Below, piece by piece: positions 10,201 to 17,494 of a DNA stretch of 21,478 nucleotides. Within the stretch, counting starts at the first letter, position 1; every line of letters starts with the position of its first letter. Source of the DNA: JANPJV01 sp031425695. GTDB lineage: Bacteria; Pseudomonadota; Gammaproteobacteria; Xanthomonadales; SZUA-5. The position numbers were made by a program, and so were the translations under genes. The stretch covers positions 1 through 21,478 of the forward strand of contig JANPJV010000164.1 in assembly GCA_031425695.1 (NCBI GenBank), given 5' to 3'. The notes under the pieces were generated by a model that had not been told where the DNA came from, searched no databases, and saw only the letters and a program-made list of their open reading frames with translations.

Positions 10201-10432
10201 CGGACACGCGACCATCTGGGGCTGGCTGCACATCGATGTAGTGGTGCTTCTGGTCATGACCTACCAGCCCAACGGGGCGCTGATCGGCACCGGCAGCCTG
10301 AGCGTGACCGTGCGCATTTCGCGCTTCTTCAAGGTGAGCTTCAGCACCGGCATCCGCTACGAGTTCAAGAAAGGATCCGGCGGCGCGCGCGCGCTGCCGG
10401 CGGCGACAAGTCGTCTGGCGCGCTCGGCTTAA
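4280..10432 (+). CDS. Giant unrecognised protein (2050 aa) with long helical middle and hydrophobic C-terminus
   Basis: The start is taken as GTG 4280, with TTGGAGG seven bases before it; the frame is open to 4133, but that start would lie inside a terminator. I do not recognise the family. No signal peptide is visible. Residues 1-1070 are mixed alpha/beta with many short strands and Pro/Gly loops. Residues about 1074-1597 are almost wholly helical, Ala/Leu/Gln/Arg-rich, with heptad-like spacing and repeated ARRW/ARQW-type helices, similar in style to an apolipoprotein-like or tape-measure-like coil. Residues about 1700-2040 are strand-rich, ending in several hydrophobic, glycine-spaced stretches (about 1885-2000, for example VVILLSVFGRYL and IDVVVLLVMTY) that could insert in a membrane or form barrel-like strands. 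The gene leads a same-strand set with the next two; only 12 bases separate it from the second. A structural, scaffold or delivery role is inference. Confidence 0.85.
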   Translation: MSKLVVYAGEVVERHEINIEGGSFSSTIPGTLEKVRRIECWIGERPALVFEPYYGSGRQRTSSLIWTSTKLRLKLRWLPWFIATEDAEPLLTELIGPRDRRAIILLPTDFASLGALAAGLGFGKDLLNLGTVSVPVPSLPKPGGKGPADARLRPELVGAEALGKPEDAPLCPTLRFGAVAVRVDAIDRPDALLLFLEAEHNGDIGARIQNRFGDGVRVVGQQLRQIQAAEQLQAGYDAARLEKREHWLELGGTAANNLLSRWMADPMALALDTLRGSSGVSFLPLPPSDQPLRLRWRVGRSLRPLTLDAHQTIGPEHFERPEGLALRLNRPPSSPGNDGGHGTWVVPQVNTHAGTDLALSARPIDPWRPPDEGPDQLKIDPLKFLQPLTSVRDYGSEASTCLFAIEARRSDDLVGLRLGSMDLWMPFSAGAPQSSPGSGGWVGVSALLEGLQVGRKSRQRANILEARVFASNLPVARLLPGSDDALPGEEIVGAGVRDPLLVVSFSAGPQPTATARLQVAEHWAAGRERSLKLSLMPPPTVVPATAPPGANRAGALLIDTGTLFVARIDSLEMLTGQIGDSEQLASYIEGEDGAPRWRVVWQDDAARALRLPPQVLGEEMEKGGRKPDSTIAPGALLDYRLSVPARVEIKGSALDQNLQESLWNWRQVFGYPGQREPGAEIVLSSFELLYGLGAMINGQSTTQTVRWVEAYARRGDLSPLIVLAPVEDAAVALDRRLAAREQHGRRWERTRRSLGRRPALLELEQDGRRPQPGESVSRPLIDRGVSFHVRHAADLKYPTGERPAGSAAPDGTLAGGVGWPFESTNIYEEIWRSPNSVSGELGEPVLTALGGYGDYKAAFALGKSVIRGRTALGRSEVVAVERIGRIAQFWHRAKHVIVYERSTLPSEQMDCEQPRHAGRPIVRKMDEYIEILQPERRYPENAGTGMSNAMLKGVRFISRRIPVLSRWGQDTAQGFEVPLWHPAAEPHNYPKPVVMALLAGDPQADVAEHLAAFSEPQNLRFYTSTDGSLDADSDRWPPFANIDYVDQPRPQPDTLPAMDPQDGDAPIPDAALVPAGFERFTHRLDQALPSNLMAARGDAVLSARLEAITLVRGRLSPGAQSPDLDTLRTLGSARELQQQVQSLVERARAIAAAGEEDFSKRMAPLLSAASHLHRQAAVLQGSFVSAGSHLQAWQQQLSGAASLCTPLREQARSFLGEQSESLLGQLDLLSRRLLDSLQASGNTAVAEVRRWADEQVQALEAARRDGLMDLESPPFRHGFEAIENSARAAQTALREARRVASMAWQQARSALDNALEPLPDPGQLQGHANRFRRALGSILDQIEAHLATEVPPLARPLIGELSKRMRQRLAGLLALPDQLDRLIAQQPDPASLKAAIRQSLTDAETVLLAPDGPFAVADAHVDRLAATAARWLAAAQAEVDGQVVRLSHWSEAAMAALERAIAQAAVDGQVGLDALRAQLDGEISTLKSRLRRALGAGLNALDVEIQELCAHWASIFQPVADLGEAAKDRLAALGNELQARLAALNVASAEQLELAAESARQWLEQRGDALRELAEGTEQALKRLGQAPSFADPDETLRLIRAVGEGPLLPEIRFNRDRVAYFLDDARRAIETSPMAALVNRVDQDLAAFGLRIPTRELLDQITPDSLKGLDLASIFPDFAGLKNSGLFKALELPEIPSDKIQLRHGFDKDSQTAWLTAQVEVDLPGASPVFAFGPLELILSAAAFRAHSRLHVGLDGVQRKETEGSIQGDWTLMISKQPLASLRRTRLRYTDGRLRFELEPKNIELNELIRWISDAVRTFGGEEDGLRLELIDADTGVPKGLRAVLDLPVPVVGAGAVTILGLNLGARFELRFLPHFELAVGFNVASEKQPFAIFIAFLGGGGWLDAQARYLPDSGKLGSLVTLGISAGAGVGLNLGPMRGSVVILLSVFGRYLKPLEDTATGGLSLALSLLIRGHATIWGWLHIDVVVLLVMTYQPNGALIGTGSLSVTVRISRFFKVSFSTGIRYEFKKGSGGARALPAATSRLARSA

Positions 10433-10444
10433 AAGGAAAAGGTC

Positions 10445-13400
10445 ATGGAAATCGAAATCATCAGCGAGCTGTTCCGGGTCCCCGAGCTGGACAATGTCGA
10501 TCAGGGCGAGCTTGGATTCAGCGTGCAGTACAGCATCGCCGCTGGAGCAGCCGCGGACAACGCGCACTGGAAGCAGCGTCTGGCCGAAAGCGGGCTCAAC
10601 GCGGTGGCGCCCTTCGCGAGCTGGCGCAATGAGGAGCTTGCGGTGGCGCTCGGGCGACCGGGCGCAGTGCCCGTCGCCGCCGCGATCCTGGAGACCACCA
10701 CCACGCCAGACGCTTTTCGTCAGGCCCTCATTTACGCGCTCGAAGCTTACGTGTTGCGACGTGTGCAGGAACCCGGCGCCAGCTTCGCACTGGCCCCGGA
10801 TGCAGGGATTTCCGACGGCCAGGACGGAGAAAGTGGCGAGGTCTACAACTGGCCGCGCTTCCTCTCCGGGCTGGCGGTGCAGACGGCGCCGGTCAATCGC
10901 GAGGTCTACGGCACCAACATGCTGCTGCGCGTCCGCGCCGCGGATGTCGACCTCACCGCCCCGCTATACGCGGTAGTCGGTTTCCGCCAGGGTGCGCTCG
11001 CGGTTCCGTTGCCCGCAGCCGCGGGCAGCCCCGCGAATGGCGAGGAAGCATTCGACTCCGGAGTTGACTTCGACGGCGCGCGCGTCCGCCAGCGCGCACT
11101 GCACCTCACGCAACCGACCGCCAGCGCATCCGGCTGGGTGCAGGCAGCGTCGATCGAAGACTGGTCACTGTTCGACCAGCAAATGAACGACCAGCTGCCG
11201 GTGGCGATGGCCAGCGCCCATCCGCTGCATCTGGGGCTCGAGCGCGCGGCCGCCGACCAGGAACAACTCGCGGGCGCCTTGCTGTTCGTGCGTTCGTATC
11301 TTCCGGGCAATGCAGCAACCACGCCGTGGCGCTGCTTGAACGCCTGCGTCGCGCATGCGGGCGACCGCGACCTCGAGACTGTCAGTCCGTCGCCCCTGAT
11401 CAACTTCGAGGGCACGCGTGAGTTTCGCGACGAGCAAGGAAACGTGTCGCAAAAGCCCGTCGTTCTTTCCGGCACCGAGATCCGCTACGACTCCCGCTCG
11501 CTTTTCGATGCGCCAGGTGGCGCTGACGCCAGCCCGCTCGCAGGCGGCACGGTGAGCGACTTCGACGCACTGCTCGCCCTGAGCGACTCACAGAAACCGT
11601 GGAGCTGGGAGCCCCCGCTGGGCTTCGGCATGCAGGTCGAAATGGCCGCCTGCCTGATCGGCAACGGCGGCGCCCTGCCTCCTGGACTCCAGGATGCAGA
11701 CGATCCGACCAAGCTCATCGCCTTCGACGAAAACTGGGCACCGCCGACTACCGGGGCCCTGGCACAGACGATCGTCAGCAAAGCTTATTTGCGACGCGTG
11801 GCTGTCGGCCCGTGTCTGTTCGACAGCGAGCTGGCGACGATCCCAGATGGCCACGCGCCGGCCACCGAAACCGACCCGCTGCTGTTGGCAGAGCGCACCG
11901 AAACGGCGATTGCTGAAATTGACGCCACGCTGTTGCCCCTGCCAGTCGCGGCGCACCTGAGCGATCTCGAAGCGGCCGCCATCCCGGTCCAGCATGCGCT
12001 GATGCTGCGCGTGGGCCGGGATCCGGGCGCGGATACGACGCGCGAACTGGTGCTCCGCGCGCCGGGCGTCGAATACCGCACGCTCGATCGCTGGCTGCTG
12101 GCTGACTGGAAGGCCGCTGACGCGCCCGGCCAGGCGCGCCTGGATGGCGCACTGACTGCCTATCGCGACGCGCAGTCGGAGCTTGCGGGCATCGATCTCA
12201 ATGCGCTCGACACAGGCCAGCGCGCGAACCTGCGTTTCGAGGATCCCGCCATCGACCGCATTTTTCTGCAGTTGAGCGACAGCGTCGACGGGCCGGTCCA
12301 GACGCTGGAACTGGCGCTGAGCCGGACGGGCCAGCACGCTCCGGCGCCCGGACCGACCTTGGGCGAGAAGTGTCGCAACAGCTGGGGCCGCGGCGTCCGC
12401 CTGCGCCTGCGCATCGGCGCACAGACGCGCCTGCTGCACACGCCCGTTGGTGCTGACGATGATCAGGTCGTCGACCTTGAAGTCCAGCTCGACGCGATGG
12501 TCGCCCTGAGCATCTTGGTCGGAGTCGAGCGTACGCAATGGAGCAATCGCTTTCACCCCGACCTGCAGGACCGGTTCACTCCCGCGGGCGCGAGCGCGAG
12601 CCATTGGTGGTTGTCGCCGCGCGTATTGCGGGTCGAAACGGCGAGCGAGCGCATGCCGGGAAGCCGGCTGCTGGATGACCCAAAGGCCGCTCCGCAGGGA
12701 GGTCGCAGCAGCGATCTGTATCGCGCAATCAGCGTGGCCCAGGTTGGCCGCGACCTGCAGCTCGAGTATCTGCCACCGACCGATCCGACGGCCAAGAACA
12801 TCCGCCGCTTCGACATCGGTGCGCAGCATTGGCGCTGGGATGGGCGTTCGGTCGACAGCCTGCCGCGGGCGCAGGGTGACCTCAACTCGCCGCCGCAGGC
12901 GAACAGCAGTGCTGCCACCAATACCGTCCTGTGGGAAAGTGTCCAATACCTGGAGCGAGCTGGCCGCGCCGCTGCGGAGATCGCGCGAGCGGTGCCGTAT
13001 CGCCGCGCAGGCGCCGCGTTTCCAATGCACCGCGAGTCGGTCGCGGGCGACGGCGAGCAGTTCGTCCGCTTCAGCGCACGCGCCCAGCATCGCTACGAGG
13101 GCTTGTTTCGTACGCTCCGCCAATTCCGAGGGCTGCCCGCGCGAGGCGACTGGTCACTGCTCGTCGGGCAGGATCTTGGGTCCCGAGTCTACGACGACTA
13201 TCTGCGCGGACGGCGCGCCGCCCTGCCGCGGCAGCGCGAGGTGCCAATGCCGGGCCTGGCGCTGCTGCTGCCCTTGTTCGAAGCTGTCGAAGCTGGCGAC
13301 GCTCCAAGTGGTGCCGGCGACGTGCTCGCACTGCTCAACGAACCCTGGTTCCAGCATGGATTGGGCGAGCACCTGCAGGTGGAGATTGAGCCGATCGTCC

Positions 13401-14716
13401 GGCGCCTGTGTCCGGAAGGAGACGATCATTGGCCAGCGTGCGTGACTGTCGCTGACGAGCCACGCTGCGAACGGCGTACCGCGATCACGCGGATCGAATC
13501 GGGCCCGGATCCGCTGTTTGCAACCGTTGCATCGGTTCCCGCGGGCCGCTTGCCGGAACAGCGCGTGGCCGGGCCGTTCGGTCTGGGATTCGACCAGGCC
13601 ATCGCCGCTCGGCGCCTGATCACGACCGCCTTTGCCATCAGTGCGCCCAAGCCGGCGGGCGCCTTCGAGATGAGCAAGCTGCGCATGCGGCGAGTGATCG
13701 AACCGCAGGGATTTGCTGACGCGCGGCCTTTCCCTGCAGGGGCGCAGGTGATCCTCGACGCAACCCAGCTGGCTCACTGGCATTCGAGCGGAGCGTTGCT
13801 GTTGGACCTCGATGGGGCGACGCAATTCCCGACGCTGCAATTGACCATCGGCGAGCTCGCACTGGAACTCCGCGCGGACGGCGTGAACCATGGCGCCGAT
13901 GCCTATCCAGCGCTGCTCGCTGAAGGCCTGGGCAACGCCTTCGACGGCCAGCTCCGAATTGCATTGACGCGCGAATTCGCCGACCGGGCCGATGGTCAAA
14001 GCGGCCCCTGGTCACTGCGCATTGCGCGCCGCCACCGCCAGGGAAACGGCGTGGCATCGGACGCGGTCGCCTTCAGTCCCTGGCAAACCGTGCTGTCACT
14101 CGAAATTTCGCAGCCGGCACGTCCGACCGCTTTGCGTCTGCAATTTTCCAGGATCCCGGCGAGCACCCAGACACTGGTCCTGGATCCGCGCCACAGTCGC
14201 TGGACACAAGGCCGCTGGATCCAGTTCTGGCCGCGCCGCCGGTGCCTGCAAGCGAACGGAAAGCCGCTGCTCGAAAAGCACGATTGGGCCGCGTTGCGCA
14301 TGCGCCGATCGCCCGGCGGGTGGAACATCGTCGACGGCGACGGACCGGCCCTAGCCCATGGCCTGGTCCGCGAGCTGGATGGATCGCAGGCGGTCGATGG
14401 CGGCCGCCTGTTCCAATACGTACTGCTCACCCGTCGCGTACGTGCGGCGGCCGGTACCCGTGCCGGTGAGATCTTCTTGTCGATCCTGATGCCGAGTGCG
14501 GCTTCGCCAAGCTTGCTGGAGCGGCACCCGGATACGCCAGCGGTTGCCGACACCGTGCCGGCCGACGAAATCCAGGCGCGAATCCTCTTGCTGCAAAGAA
14601 AGCCCGGGCGCAGCGCCCCCGGCTCAATATGGGAGCGATTGTTCCCGACCGCCGAGGGCGCTGATGCTGACCTGCGGATTCTCGGCATCTCGCCCGCATT
14701 GGGAACCACCGATTGA
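10445..14716 (+). CDS. Large unrecognised protein (1423 aa), partner of the 2050-aa protein
   Basis: The ATG at 10445 follows an AAGGAAAAGG Shine-Dalgarno region, and the gene begins 12 bases after the stop of the 2050-aa gene, so the two are almost certainly co-transcribed. I recognise no domain. The protein is acidic to neutral and rich in Ala, Leu, Arg and Asp, without signal peptide, membrane segment or long coiled coil. It looks like a chain of beta-rich domains with Pro/Gly linkers throughout. Readable but unassigned stretches include FGLGFDQAIAARRLITTAF near residue 1045 and RWIQFWPRRRCL near 1260. No RHS/YD repeats, kinase, ATPase or nuclease motifs are visible. Paired large proteins without known domains suggest a complex, but that rests on operon structure alone. 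Confidence 0.85.
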   Translation: MEIEIISELFRVPELDNVDQGELGFSVQYSIAAGAAADNAHWKQRLAESGLNAVAPFASWRNEELAVALGRPGAVPVAAAILETTTTPDAFRQALIYALEAYVLRRVQEPGASFALAPDAGISDGQDGESGEVYNWPRFLSGLAVQTAPVNREVYGTNMLLRVRAADVDLTAPLYAVVGFRQGALAVPLPAAAGSPANGEEAFDSGVDFDGARVRQRALHLTQPTASASGWVQAASIEDWSLFDQQMNDQLPVAMASAHPLHLGLERAAADQEQLAGALLFVRSYLPGNAATTPWRCLNACVAHAGDRDLETVSPSPLINFEGTREFRDEQGNVSQKPVVLSGTEIRYDSRSLFDAPGGADASPLAGGTVSDFDALLALSDSQKPWSWEPPLGFGMQVEMAACLIGNGGALPPGLQDADDPTKLIAFDENWAPPTTGALAQTIVSKAYLRRVAVGPCLFDSELATIPDGHAPATETDPLLLAERTETAIAEIDATLLPLPVAAHLSDLEAAAIPVQHALMLRVGRDPGADTTRELVLRAPGVEYRTLDRWLLADWKAADAPGQARLDGALTAYRDAQSELAGIDLNALDTGQRANLRFEDPAIDRIFLQLSDSVDGPVQTLELALSRTGQHAPAPGPTLGEKCRNSWGRGVRLRLRIGAQTRLLHTPVGADDDQVVDLEVQLDAMVALSILVGVERTQWSNRFHPDLQDRFTPAGASASHWWLSPRVLRVETASERMPGSRLLDDPKAAPQGGRSSDLYRAISVAQVGRDLQLEYLPPTDPTAKNIRRFDIGAQHWRWDGRSVDSLPRAQGDLNSPPQANSSAATNTVLWESVQYLERAGRAAAEIARAVPYRRAGAAFPMHRESVAGDGEQFVRFSARAQHRYEGLFRTLRQFRGLPARGDWSLLVGQDLGSRVYDDYLRGRRAALPRQREVPMPGLALLLPLFEAVEAGDAPSGAGDVLALLNEPWFQHGLGEHLQVEIEPIVRRLCPEGDDHWPACVTVADEPRCERRTAITRIESGPDPLFATVASVPAGRLPEQRVAGPFGLGFDQAIAARRLITTAFAISAPKPAGAFEMSKLRMRRVIEPQGFADARPFPAGAQVILDATQLAHWHSSGALLLDLDGATQFPTLQLTIGELALELRADGVNHGADAYPALLAEGLGNAFDGQLRIALTREFADRADGQSGPWSLRIARRHRQGNGVASDAVAFSPWQTVLSLEISQPARPTALRLQFSRIPASTQTLVLDPRHSRWTQGRWIQFWPRRRCLQANGKPLLEKHDWAALRMRRSPGGWNIVDGDGPALAHGLVRELDGSQAVDGGRLFQYVLLTRRVRAAAGTRAGEIFLSILMPSAASPSLLERHPDTPAVADTVPADEIQARILLLQRKPGRSAPGSIWERLFPTAEGADADLRILGISPALGTTD

Positions 14717-14718
14717 GG

Positions 14719-14729
14719 TGCGAGGAATC
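14719..14729 (+). promoter_or_regulatory. Shared upstream 11-mer TGCGAGGAATC, copy 2
   Basis: This repeats exactly the 11 bases found at 4201-4211, here 46 bases before the GTG at 14775 and just after the stop of the 1423-aa gene. It may be an ECF-type -35 element giving the third gene its own promoter. It overlaps the start of the hairpin at 14729-14771. Confidence 0.25.
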
Positions 14730-14771
14730 GGGCTCCGCCGGGACTAGAGAGAGACATCCCAGCGGAGTCCG
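14729..14771 (+). promoter_or_regulatory. Hairpin sequestering the ribosome binding site
   Basis: Arms 14729-14743 and 14757-14771 pair over 15 positions, 13 as Watson-Crick pairs and two as possible G-U wobbles, around a 13-base purine-rich loop. The right arm contains GGAG (14764-14767), the only good Shine-Dalgarno sequence for the GTG at 14775, with seven bases of spacing. Folded RNA would hide the site. The hairpin could limit translation of the enzyme relative to the two genes before it, or act as a partial terminator, although no T-run follows. Confidence 0.6.
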
Positions 14772-14774
14772 ACC

Positions 14775-17459
14775 GTGATCACCGACCTCATCCTCAGCCA
14801 GATCATGCGCAATGCTTCACAGCAGCGCCGAGCCGCCTCGCTCGCGCCATTGAATGCGGCCCTGGCGACCTACCAGATCAACACCCGCCTCCGCGTCGCT
14901 GCCTTCCTGGCGCAGCTCGCCCACGAATCCGGCGAGCTGCAGTTCATGGAAGAAATCTGGGGTCCCACCGAAGCCCAGAAACGCTATGAACCACCGAGCA
15001 CACTGGCGAAGCGATTGGGAAACACCGAGGTCGGTGACGGCAAGCGCTTCAAGGGCCGCGGGCCAATCCAGATCACCGGGCGCGACAACTACCGACGCTA
15101 CGGCGAATTGCTCGGCATCGACCTGATCGCCCATCCGGAACGTGCGGCGCTGCCTGAGATCGGCTTCGCCATTGCCGGCCTCTACTGGCAGCGCAACGGA
15201 TTGAATGCGCTCGCCGATGCCGGGAACTTCCGCGAGATCACCCAGCGCATCAACGGCGGACAGAATGGCGCGGCGCAGCGCGAAGCCTTCTATGAGCGCG
15301 CCAAGCTGGTGCTGGCCGAGGTCTTCCCGGCGCAAGCCGATGCGCCTGGCGAATCCGACGCGGCCGACGAGGATCCGCTCGAGCGCGGGGACGAAGCGAT
15401 ACGCCCTTCGAGCTTGAAATCCGCGAAGTCGGCGACGGCCGCCATGTCCAAGAAGAAGAAAGCCACCGAGCCGGCGCGGGTATTCAATGTACGCCCAGAC
15501 ACGCTCGACTTCCGGGACTTGATGTACGTCCCGTCGCTGATCGAAGTGCCGACGCATATCCCGCTCGGCGATTACCTCGAGCATTCGGTGCCCATCCTTG
15601 ACCAGGGAACCGAGGGCGCTTGCACCGGCTTCGGATTGGCGACCGTTGCCAACTACCTGCTGCTGCGTCGCCGGATCATCCCCGACAAGATCCCGGTGAG
15701 CCCGCGCATGTGCTACGAGCTGGCTCGTCGATACGACGAATGGCCGGGTGAGGACTACTCGGGATCCAGTGCCCGCGGCGCCATGAAGGGGTGGCACAAG
15801 CACGGCATCTGTGCCGAATCCGAGTGGCCCTTTGAGGCGCCGAATGATGATGGGTTGAGTGAGATTCGCTCGGCCGGTGCCCGCCGACGGCCGCTCGGCG
15901 CCTACTTCCGCGTCAACCACAAAGATGTCGTCGCCATGCACAGCGCGATTGCCGAAGTCGGCATCCTGTACGCGACCTGCGTCGTCCATTCGGGATGGCA
16001 AAACGTCGATGCGAACGGAATCATCGAACAGTCCGAGGGCATTCTCGGCGGCCATGCCTTTGCCATCGTTGCCTACGATGAGGAGGGCTTCTGGATCCAG
16101 AACTCGTGGGGATCAAGCTGGGGTCGGCGCGGCTTCGCGCGCATCAGCTACGACGACTGGCTGGCGAACGGGACCGACGTCTGGGTTGCGCGCCTCGGTG
16201 CGCCAGTCAGCCTGCGGCATCTGCAGTCGGCCGCGACCGCGCATGCCTCAATTGCAGGACAATCCTCAGGCTACTCGTTCCAGGACTTGCGGCAACACAT
16301 CGTCAGCGTCGGCAACGACGGTCGCCTCAAGCCCGGAGGCGACTACGGCCATACGCCCGGCGAGCTTGCGCGCGTGTTTGAGCACGACATCCCGAGAATT
16401 GCGGGCAACTGGGCAAAGCCTCGCATCTTGCTGTATGCGCACGGCGGATTGACCAGCGAACAATCCGCGGTGCAACGGCTGGCCGAATACCGGCCGGCTT
16501 TGCTCGACAGTCAGGCCTACCCACTCGCCTTCATCTGGCGCACGGACTATTGGACGACCGTCAGCAACCTGCTGGCCGACGCCGTGCGTCGCAGGCGCCC
16601 GGAAGGCCTGCTGGATTCGGCCAAGGACTTCATGCTCGATCGCCTGGATGACGCACTCGAGCCGCTCGCGCGCACGCTGACCGGAAAATCGGTCTGGGAT
16701 GAAATGAAAGAGAACGCGCTCGCTGCCAGCACCCAGGGCGGTGCGGCCGTGGTGGTCGCCGACCATCTCGCACGGCTGGCCAAGGCCATGCCGGGGCTCG
16801 AGATTCACCTCGTCGGCCACAGCGCCGGGTCGATCCTGCTGGCACCGATGGTGAAACTGCTCAATGACCGTGGTCTCGCCATCGAAAGCTGCACCCTGTG
16901 GGCACCGGCGTGCACCGTCGAGCTGTTCAAATCGACTTACCTGCCGGCGCTGCGGTCGCAAAAGCTCAAAGACATGGCGCTGTTCGTCCTCCGCGACAAA
17001 GCCGAACAGGACGACGACTGCGCCAAGATCTACAACAAGTCGCTGCTGTACCTGGTGTCGAATGCTTTCGAGAAGAAAGCCCGGATTCCGGGCTTCCGCG
17101 ATGGTATTCCCATTCTCGGCATGGCCAGGTTCATCGATGCCGAGCTGCGCAAGACCCTGGACGCCGCGGGCGTGGACGTTGTCCTCGCACCCAACAACGA
17201 ACCCTGCGGCTCGACCAATGCCTCGCAGGCCCAGCATCACGGCGATTTCGATGACGACCTGAAGACCGTCCAGGCCACGTTTGCCAGGATTACCTCCCCA
17301 ACTGCGCCCGCACCGTCGAAAATGATGGCCGGCGCCGTACCCCAAACTGCGGCAAAACGTGTCGAAGCCGAAGCCGGTTCCGCCAGGCAGCCCGCATTCC
17401 AACCTTCGAGCGCCTCCTTGCGCGAACAGCGACAGCAGATCGAGCGCAAGACCTGCTGA
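14775..17459 (+). CDS. Three-domain hydrolase: GH19 chitinase/lysozyme-like, C1 papain-like peptidase, alpha/beta hydrolase
   Basis: This 894-aa protein carries three enzymes in a row. Residues 1-182 resemble GH19: HESGEL at 50-55 with the likely acid E51, and the signature RFKGRGPIQITGRDNY at 91-106; such domains cut chitin or, in phage relatives, peptidoglycan. A Lys/Ala linker follows (183-235). Residues 236-475 are a papain-like C1 peptidase: oxyanion Q277, catalytic C283 in DQGTEGACTGFG, H427 in GGHAF, and N443 in QNSWGSSWG. It lacks the usual inhibitory propeptide. Residues 540-840 are an alpha/beta hydrolase: HGG at 556-558, nucleophile S683 in GHSAG (681-685), and a likely His in HHGDFDDD (821-828). 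The last 50 residues look disordered. There is no signal peptide, so release by lysis or a dedicated secretion route would be needed. Start GTG 14775; third gene of the large + strand block. Confidence 0.9.
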   Translation: MITDLILSQIMRNASQQRRAASLAPLNAALATYQINTRLRVAAFLAQLAHESGELQFMEEIWGPTEAQKRYEPPSTLAKRLGNTEVGDGKRFKGRGPIQITGRDNYRRYGELLGIDLIAHPERAALPEIGFAIAGLYWQRNGLNALADAGNFREITQRINGGQNGAAQREAFYERAKLVLAEVFPAQADAPGESDAADEDPLERGDEAIRPSSLKSAKSATAAMSKKKKATEPARVFNVRPDTLDFRDLMYVPSLIEVPTHIPLGDYLEHSVPILDQGTEGACTGFGLATVANYLLLRRRIIPDKIPVSPRMCYELARRYDEWPGEDYSGSSARGAMKGWHKHGICAESEWPFEAPNDDGLSEIRSAGARRRPLGAYFRVNHKDVVAMHSAIAEVGILYATCVVHSGWQNVDANGIIEQSEGILGGHAFAIVAYDEEGFWIQNSWGSSWGRRGFARISYDDWLANGTDVWVARLGAPVSLRHLQSAATAHASIAGQSSGYSFQDLRQHIVSVGNDGRLKPGGDYGHTPGELARVFEHDIPRIAGNWAKPRILLYAHGGLTSEQSAVQRLAEYRPALLDSQAYPLAFIWRTDYWTTVSNLLADAVRRRRPEGLLDSAKDFMLDRLDDALEPLARTLTGKSVWDEMKENALAASTQGGAAVVVADHLARLAKAMPGLEIHLVGHSAGSILLAPMVKLLNDRGLAIESCTLWAPACTVELFKSTYLPALRSQKLKDMALFVLRDKAEQDDDCAKIYNKSLLYLVSNAFEKKARIPGFRDGIPILGMARFIDAELRKTLDAAGVDVVLAPNNEPCGSTNASQAQHHGDFDDDLKTVQATFARITSPTAPAPSKMMAGAVPQTAAKRVEAEAGSARQPAFQPSSASLREQRQQIERKTC

Positions 17460-17470
17460 CGGTCAGCAAA

Positions 17471-17494
17471 TGGCCCCGGAGCAATCCGGGGTCA
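17471..17494. terminator. Hairpin between convergent genes
   Basis: TGGCCCCGGA-GCAA-TCCGGGGTCA forms a 10-bp stem with one G-T mismatch (a wobble in one transcript) and a tetraloop. It fills the 32 bases between the three-domain hydrolase and the converging membrane-protein gene, and its right end overlaps the latter's stop codon. No long T-run follows on the + strand; TTT occurs on the - strand side. It probably serves as a bidirectional terminator. Confidence 0.55.

Noticed and set aside
8396..10567. 723-codon open frame on the - strand opposite the 2050-aa gene
   Set aside because: It is antisense to a clearly coding gene, Gln/Asp/His-rich in the way GC-rich antisense frames are, and shows no motif. 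The + strand gene has a ribosome site and consistent coupling.
11588..13123. 511-codon open frame on the - strand opposite the 1423-aa gene
   Set aside because: Same reason: a low-complexity Arg/Gln/Val antisense shadow without start signals.
4280..17459. Insecticidal Tc toxin (A, B, C subunits)
   Set aside because: The sizes are suggestive, but no RHS/YD repeats, SpvB-like region or known Tc motifs are visible in the second or third protein.
4280..17459. Contractile injection system or prophage
   Set aside because: No sheath, tube, baseplate, ATPase, portal, terminase or integrase is visible. The GH19 domain alone is phage-like but is fused to two other enzymes.
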